NCBI GenBank assembly: GCA_019054805.1
Contig: JAHQIY010000008.1
Coordinates: forward strand, 3,519,501-3,583,500
Source of the DNA: Brachionus manjavacas
Taxonomy: Eukaryota > Rotifera > Eurotatoria > Ploima > Brachionidae
Length of the DNA: 64,000 bases
Direction: 5' to 3'
In this document: positions 56,500 to 64,000 of the stretch, one piece after another
How the letters are laid out: each line of letters starts with the position of its first letter
Numbering within the stretch: position 1 is the stretch's first letter
Program-made: the position numbers and the translations under genes
The notes under the pieces: model-generated
Seen by the model: only the letters and a program-made list of their open reading frames with translations
Told to the model about the DNA's origin: nothing
Database searches by the model: none

Positions 56500-59400
56500 A
56501 CATTGCTTTCTTCTCCAGAGGAAAAAAAAATTAAAAAAGACTAGATAGGTAATATATACTCCATCATTTTATTGAAAGAATTTTTATAAGGGACAATTTG
56601 AGCTTTCTTTTTATTGAAGTGAAATTATCTTTCGGAAAAAATTGAATGAGTGTATTTTTGTCTTAATTAATTAATAATTAATATTTTAATTATTAAATTT
56701 CAGTAAAATCATTAGAATAAATTAAACTGTCAATTCTCAGGAAATAAGAATTATTTTGAATTATTTTAAAAAATTTAGAAATTTTTTTTTTGATAAATTT
56801 TAAATATATTGCAAGCTGCATTGAATTTAATTTTTAAAATTTCAATTAACCAAAAGTACCCAAATATTTTAATAATCCCAATTAATGTCTGAAAAATAAA
56901 TTTGGTATTTTCCTTATGAAATCATTCCCAATTCTTCAAAAAAATTCTATTTAAAAAAATTAGACTGTTCCAAAAGCCCTTACCATAACAACAATTCCAT
57001 TCAGCTATCTCTTTAAAATTTAAATTCAAATCTAAAGTTTATCAGAGGTGATTCAAAAAAGTAGAAAATAATTCTTGGAATTGTAGAAGACCATGAGAAG
57101 ATTTTTAAAATTTTCCATAATAATAAGAACAATTTTATATTTAAACGATTCCTTTAACAAATGATTCTTTTTTTTTTAAAGAATACTTTTTTATGTTTGC
57201 TGAATGAACTGTGGACTTGTGATTATAAAGACTCAAGAAAAACAAAAGACTGAATTTAATTAAAAATCTTAAATTTTATTTGTCTTGTTTAAAGCTAATC
57301 TTTTCTAATTTAATATTGAAGATCTTAAGGAGAGATCTGAACAACTCTATTTGATCTGATTCTTTAAAGACTTACAGCATTTTCAATATGATCTGACTGT
57401 TCCATTTATTTCAAAAATAGCTAAGGATAAAACAATAAAATCTTCCAAACTTATGACCGTGTTCAAAACTTTGAATATGTATTCTTGTCAATGGAATAAA
57501 AGGTAAATTTACGATTCTCACAAGGAGAAGGAATAATAAGTTTTTTTAATTTTTTAATTTTCAATTATTTTTTGTTTATTTTCTTCTCATAAATATAAAA
57601 TTTTTTAATTTCATTGTTCAGTTTTTAGGCTACAAAAAAAACTATCAATTAAACCAAATAATAATTTTCATGAACAGAAAATAAGCATTCTGAAAAAATT
57701 TAATCAAATTTTATTGTTTTCATTAAATTTTAACAAGCTTTATTAAGTAGGTTTTCGCTTGAAAGAAAATTAGAAAAAAAATAGTAAAATTTTGATTAAA
57801 ACATTTAACATTTTTGATTGAGAATAAACTCTTTTATCGAGCAAATAATTAATAGTTATATAAGCTAAAATTTACGCTTGCAGTAATTTTTTTTTAAAAA
57901 AGAGTTTTAAATTTTTTTGTATTTTTGAAAAAATGTATGGTTTCTATGACAAATTTCTTTTCCTTTGAGATTTAGTGCTTAGCTTTTCTCTAAGTGTTTT
58001 AAGTTAAACATTTAATTCAATAAAAAAGCAATTATAAAAATTAATTATTATACTATCTTAATGATAAGTTTATTTTTAAGAAAATTTTAAATCGTAAAAA
58101 CCGACCAGATCCAAAGTCAGATCTATCTACTCTAAGACTGTAAATTTTTGACAAATAATTTATTGCCATTAATTGCCATAAGTGGTGTGAGATATCAAGC
58201 TTTCAAGATATCTTTTATTCATTTTTATTTTTTTACAGTATTTAAGTAATAATTTAATCAAAAAATTCAACATGTTACTAAGTGGTCTATTCAACGTTTT
58301 CTATTTATTATTGGAATTGAAAAAATAAGATAAAATGTTTGCAATAAAAAAAATAGTTTGAAAGCAAAATTGATAAAATTTTCAATTTTTTAAAAATAGT
58401 TCCAAGATTTGGTTCTTAATTTTTTGTTTGGAAATTAATTGCTTTTCAAGGTAAAGTCAATTTAAATGAATTAAAAAACGAGTCAAATTACATTGTATTT
58501 AGTTTTTCTGGTTATTTCGTCTAGTTTATTTGCTTTGGTTGAAATTAAGATTTTTTTTCAATTTCAAAGTTCAAATATTTAGTTTCAAGTTAATCGATAG
58601 TCGATTTTTATAAATTTTTAATCAAAAATAAATTTACAAAAAAAAATTTTTTATTCAGACTTATTGATTAATATGAGTGTAACCTTAACTAGTCGAAGTT
58701 TTAACCTTTGATTTCAACATTCAGTTATTAAATGAATTATTAGCTTTGAAATTAAATTCAAATTAGTTTTTATTCTATTGATTAATTATTTTTCAATAAT
58801 CAAATTTGGATTTGACCAATTCAAAATTAAATTTGCGTCTACGGAAGAAATTTTAATGTTAAATTTAGACAAAATTTTAATTTTGGCATAAGTGAATTTT
58901 TTAGAGAGGATGGAGGGAAATAAGAACAAAATTTTTGATCAATTATTTCAGTTTGAGGCAAAATTATTTTCTGATCAGAGCAAAAAATATAATATCTAAA
59001 GCATCATATCGAGCAAAAAAATTTGAAATAATTTATGCTAAAAGGTGGCTTTGGTAAAAATAAATTGATCAGAAGAAAATTTAAGGAATCGATAGATTAG
59101 ATCTGCGAGTTTGGTTAATTGAGCGTTTGTTTCTTAGGGCCCTTTTCCAAGCTGTTTCAACATTTTAAATGAAAATTTATTTTTTCCTACTATCGAAATT
59201 CAAACTCAAGCTATATGATTTCAAATTTTAAATTCATATTTTATTTCAATTTATTCTTGCAATCATAATATATTATTATTGGGGCTTTTCTTAGTATTAT
59301 TTTATTATTTTTTGTTTTTATAGTTTGCGATTTGTTGTTGTTTATGTTGATGTTAAATTTAAAATTAATAACTAAAGGAGCAAACGAAGAAGTAAAAGAT

Positions 59401-59727
59401 TAGGGAAAAATTTAAACCCAAAATGCAATCTATTTAAAAATCTTTAGTTAATTTTACACTCAAATGGTACTCTAGCTTGCCGTATCCCAGAGCATCCAAA
59501 GCCTAGAGCTGATTTCTAAAAAAATATTTGTATTTTATCTAGACTATGAAATTAATGCTTTATTTTGGCATGCAAGTCAACTCAAGCTCAAATATGTAAA
59601 TACCGCTGCAGCCACTCTAAACCGAAAATCAAAAAACCTACGACAATAACTAATTAAATCGGTTGATAATTTTTTTGAGAAGTTTTTAAAAATTACCTCC
59701 AAACGAAATCTTAAATATAGTCTATTA
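56500..59727. other. AT-rich region upstream of the NWD-like gene
   Basis: No ORF, RNA gene or clear transposon found. The last 270 bases before the ATG (about 59455-59727) have more balanced base composition and may be promoter and 5' UTR. Confidence 0.4.
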
Positions 59728-62700
59728 ATGGGTTGCGCATGTTCTAGGGCCCATCTATCTGAAGATAAACGCGAATCCAGGTAGTATATTTTTTAAATTT
59801 TTTTATCAATTTTATTCACCTCTTTTCCGCAATCTTAAAATCAATTATTAGCACGCCCGCAGCGCTGGCCAAATTTTCCAATTTTTCCTACATTTTTGTT
59901 TACTTTTTGTCGTCTAGAATAAATAAAATTTATTTTTTTAAACTTTTTGAGTATCAGGAGTCGGATTTTTTAAGTTTTTAAAAAATAAATTTTGTAAACT
60001 AAATTTCTCTTTTTTGTTTAAGCTGAAATTTTAATTGACTTCTGTTTTTTAAGGACTAAAAATTTAACAAATGAGACCGATTTTGGCACCGGCAGTTGTG
60101 TAAACAAATATGTAAAGATTACTGATTGCAATGATACGGAGACTAATGTTTCCAATCAGGTAGACCGAAGCGAAGTTTCAAAATCTTCGAAACCAAGAGG
60201 GAAAAAACAAAACTTAAAGCCTGATTTGAGCTATCAAGAAACAAATGTCAAAGCTTTTAACAAACAAAATTCAAATAATTCGCTTCTGAAACCGATTACA
60301 AATTTATTTAGCAAATTTTCCAGCTCGAATACTTTAATAGACTCACAATTGGTAAACATAAATGAGACTAAATTTTCAGAATCAGTAAACTTGGTAGACG
60401 AATCTTTGAATCAACAGAACAAAATTTTGGTAAGTGAACGGTTTACCATTTATTCATGATCAAATACTTTTTTTAAGATTTAAAAATTTGATTAAATTTT
60501 TGAAAAAATTTCTTTAAAAATAGTCTTTTTTTAAAAGAATGAAAAAAAAAAGATCTCAATAATCAAATTTTAGCTACAAAAATATATATATTTCTGGGTG
60601 TCTATTTAATTCCGCAAAAAGGGTCAATAAGTTTGGTTACCAATTTTTTTCACTAATAGATCCATTGTTGAAGTTTAAAATTTTTAAAGTTTAAGTTTAA
60701 TTGGGAAATTGATTAATAGAAAGATCTTTATCTTGAACTCAAAAAGTTTTTGGTAAATAAAAACTTAGTTATTACAACTTTACTGTTTTTTCTGATGAAT
60801 AATGTGATGAGTTATAAATGGCTAATTGAAGTTCAAGATCAAATATAAATTTCAAAATCAAAATCTTAGTTTTAGATTTTAAAAAAAGGTATTTTTTATC
60901 AAATTTTTAAATAAGAAATGGCTTAACTTTATTAAACATGATTTTTTTAATCTTTAATTAGGAAGAAAATTATTTGAATTTTTATGTGAAGTAAAACAAA
61001 ATCTTAATCAATATTTTGAAATTTTGCTGCAAACAAAATTAGAATTAAATCTCGCTAAATAAATTTTAGTAAATACTAAAATATCATTTAAAGCCATAAT
61101 TTGGATAACTTACTGTGGATTTTAAATTTATCTTTAGATTTTTAAATAAAGATTTTAGAAGAATCAGAGAAGATTTTTTTTTAAAAATCAAAATAATAAA
61201 CATTTTTTGTTTAATTTAAAAAACAAAATTTAAAAAAGCTTAATTCATCATTTTTATTAAGATTCTTATCTTTTAATTTTTGATCATCTGGTCATGATCA
61301 TGAATTTCAAAATGCCGTTTTAAATAAGATACTAACTTTGACACACTGTTTTCAAGAAAATTTATCAAAAATACCACAAAATAAAATTATTTTATAGTTA
61401 GACTAAACTAATTGATGATAAAATTGCGACAAAGTTTAATGAGCATTCGAGAAATAAGTGTGGGAGGTGGCTTGAGGGTTTTTCTCTAATTATTTAAATT
61501 AAAAAACATAGTGTTTTATTTTGTTGACCTATTGAATAATAAAGTAAAGAAAAAAAAGTCTAGTGAAAAAATATGCTTTTTTTGGGTTGAATTTTAAGAT
61601 GAAAAAAATAATTTCGAATAATTTTAAAGAGTAATAAATTAATTATCATCGAAATTAATTAATATTGGCAGCAAAGTTCATAAAAAAGAAGGCGGCATTT
61701 TTTATTTTTTCCATAAAAAAATACTATTTTTATGAAGTAATAAAAAAGGCTTAAGGAGTTAAATAAAAAAAATTTTAAGTTTTTTAAGCAGTATTTCTTG
61801 GTTGTGAGGCAGCGGCAGCATAAAGGGTCGAGTAATCAGAGTTTGAAGCAGAAACAGGTGTCTTTGATTTTTATTCTAGATGCTACTTACTTTTCAACCT
61901 CAGTGGCGTTCCATTTTGTGACATTTAATGATTCCTTTTGATCAACCAGTTGAAATCCTAAAGCTTTTCCGTTCCATTACTCTACTTCTAGCCTCGTTGG
62001 GAATTAAATTTTTTTTTTAAGGATCATAGTTAAGTAATTAAAATTAAAAATTAAAAATTCGATAAACTATAGCTCAGAATATAGCAAATTTTTTATCAAT
62101 TTAAATAAATTTAAATTTAGATGCTTCCTGTTTTCATTGTTTAAATTAAAAAGATAAAGTATAAAGTAATTTTTTTCTTAGAATGAATCAAACGGAAACT
62201 CGTCAAACCAACTGAGACAAATTACCAATCAGTCATGTCTTAGTGTATACTCAATATACAACCTTCCGATTCGAACCCAATACTTGCTAAACTCTCACGA
62301 TGACATTGAGAAATTAAATGTTCTTGACCTGTCAAGATATTTTGATAGCCATGGTATGCCAAAAAAGTTAAACAGCGAAATTCAACTATATCTCAGTCTC
62401 CCATATTATCTGACAGACTTGGCGCTAATAGACGCTAGTTTGATGAAGTCTAACATGATTTTGTTGGACAAACACCTAAATGAAGAGTTCCAAAACGCGG
62501 ACAAAAGCCCTGATTTGAGTTCCATGTGCTTATTTGACTATTTAAGACTTTATTGTGCACAACACGCAACCAATACTTGTGACTTGAATGTGATCAATTT
62601 GAACAATTATAGATCAAAATCGACTCAAATTAATCTATTGAGTAACAAATACTTTAGACGTGCACTGGGTGTAATCATTTTGAATGACTTGTTAAATGTT

Positions 62701-63928
62701 AAACAAGCGAGCAAGTACTCTTACAATAGCTATAACAATTTTTTGCCAGGCTATAACACTTTCGTGGTAGGATAAAAATTAAAAATTAAAATTTCTATAT
62801 TTAAAAAAAAAATAAAATAAAGATTTATCTATCCGAGGGTCAAATTGAAGAGGAAAATTGGGATGAACTGTTGTGTCCGGACACCATAGATGAGAGTGAC
62901 TACAAGAATCTGCTAGAGAGAAAATTGCTAATGTCAAATTTGACAGAGTTGTTTCACAAATATTACAAACTAGATAAATCCATGCAATCTTACAGATTGG
63001 AAATAGATTTTTTCGAATCGGAAGTGTTTGATAAAGATATGAAGGTGTTGTATGAATTTTTTAGAAAAGCTGAAAATGAGAGTGTGGACCCGGGCAACGA
63101 GATGAGCTTTGGTCTAAAGTACCTTAAATCAATTCAGCAACAAGAAATAGAAATAATTGTTAGCCATGCCGAGCCCCAATCAATTATTTGGGTCCATATG
63201 ACCAAAGTGGACTTTGCATTCAATCGAACTTGCTCGCATGAATTCAATGGTTTGCGGTACACCAAAATGCTCAGGCTGCTTCAGTCCAAAGTTTTGACAA
63301 ACAAGTACAAACACTTTGCCGGCGAGAATCTTAACAGCTCTTCGCATGGCAGCCCTCAGACTATACTTAACGATTTTATCTACAATTCAGTCAAGTCATT
63401 GATCGATAAATTGACTTTCGAGTTAATCAAAAATCAAAATCAAATAATAGCATTGAGTAAGCATTGGAATAAAATTAATAAAATTTTTTTTAATATTTTT
63501 TTTTATTTCAAGAAATTGATAAGCAATTAGCGAACGAAATTTTCAAACACTACAATTACTTTAGTTATTTGAAAAGATCCTACTTTGGAAATTCTTATTC
63601 ATTTAAATTAGAGTCTATGCTAAACGATTACCTGAATGATAAAACTTCAGCTTATAGCCACCCACTAGTTGTGTTCAATGAGAGCAAATTAAGTTGCCAA
63701 GATCCAAGTCATAACGAAACAATAACTTATTTTGATATCTTGATGTCCAAATGGCTCAATAAATTGATAGATGCTAATAGCAAAAAAAATGATCTAAATA
63801 CAAAGTCTTCTATCATTTATCGCTATTGCAATCATTCAATACTCTCGTCCGATTTGACCACTTTGCTTCAGAGTGTTTTGCATCAACTCTGTTACATTAT
63901 TGAAATTCATGAGTCATGTGCATTTGAT
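59728..63928 (+). CDS. NWD1/NWD2-like NACHT-family (STAND) protein, 5' part; N-terminal lipidation motif, P-loop lost
   Basis: Five exons (59728-59780, 60054-60429, 62182-62766, 62823-63456, 63513-63928) join in phase to 688 residues; the gene continues past the window. Animal NWD proteins have an N-terminal region, a NACHT ATPase and C-terminal WD40 repeats. Recognisable here are QIEEENWDELL and YKLD-x(6)-YRLE, then QQQEIEIIVSHAEPQSIIW, the pre-NACHT region. LANEIFKHYNYFSYLKRSYF and LESMLNDYLND follow. HPLVVFNESKLSC occupies the place of the P-loop, and IIYRYCNHSILSSDLTTLLQ with SVLHQLCYI fits the segment after it (RFLGTS..S..LL.S.C.QI). The first 18 residues start MGCACSRAHL, a textbook N-myristoylation plus palmitoylation signal, predicting membrane anchoring. 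The family assignment rests on pattern memory, not a search. WD repeats should lie downstream. Confidence 0.72.
60820..61316. mobile_element. Mutator-like MITE, copy B, in intron 2 of the NWD-like gene
   Basis: Ends GGCTAATTGAAGTTCAAGAT and (reverse-complemented right end) GGCATTTTGAAATTCATGAT. Flanks GTTATAAAT and GTTTTAAAT give a 9-base target duplication with one mismatch. The interior matches copy A (54315-54839) in inverted orientation. More diverged ends than copy A suggest an older insertion. Confidence 0.7.
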
Positions 63929-64000
63929 GTAAGTTTTTACTTAAATATTTGCCAATGTTAAGTTAAGTTTCAAAAATAACCAAAGAATGTCACAAAAATA

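Overview
This is a strongly AT-rich eukaryotic window from an invertebrate animal. Several genes are animal-specific: an Abl-interactor scaffold, a class A GPCR, and a large NACHT/WD-type protein. The compact genes use short introns of about 50-60 bases with GT..AG ends and T-rich acceptors. A very AT-rich genome with small introns would fit a monogonont rotifer such as Brachionus, but this is inference and nothing in the window proves it.

Layout. 1-3030 is a nested transposon scrap heap: a CR1-like reverse transcriptase on the minus strand is split by a Tigger/pogo element (1254-2987), which is itself interrupted by a cassette carrying a PHD-finger ORF (about 1770-2700). 3901-5628 is a single-exon fucose-1-phosphate guanylyltransferase. 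6225-10500 is a nearly full-length but decayed Jockey/CR1-type LINE (minus), followed by a tRNA-derived SINE (about 11195-11475). 13064-20678 is a minus-strand three-exon gene for a long disordered, proline-containing protein with a 4.5 kb intron. 25302-26863 is a dead Tc1 element and 28880-29560 a CR1-type LINE remnant. 31563-33077 is a single-exon GPCR (minus). 39718-41573 is ABI (minus, two exons). 42918-44060 and 44932-46411 are large foldback structures, the second carrying a recent LINE insertion. 47744-48775 encodes a YLPM1-type P-loop protein and 50957-51542 encodes DRAP1/NC2-alpha (four exons). 52206-53265 is a deleted pogo-like element, 54315-54839 a Mutator-like MITE, and 55255-56035 a deleted copy of the LINE. 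59728 to beyond the window end holds the first five exons of an NWD-like STAND protein.

The host genes do not form one pathway. ABI (WAVE-complex actin control) and the disordered protein at 13064-20678 share an almost identical GLPPPPL motif, which hints at a common binding partner. The rest are unlinked housekeeping or signalling genes.

The most unusual points are: the NWD-like protein has a predicted myristoylated/palmitoylated N-terminus and appears to have lost its P-loop; the disordered protein has a recurring LN-(E/K/D)-(S/T) motif; a LINE insertion has its target-site duplication and an empty paralogous site in the same window; and a two-copy MITE family shows 9-base target duplications. 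No CRISPR array, bacterial operon or canonical tRNA gene was found.
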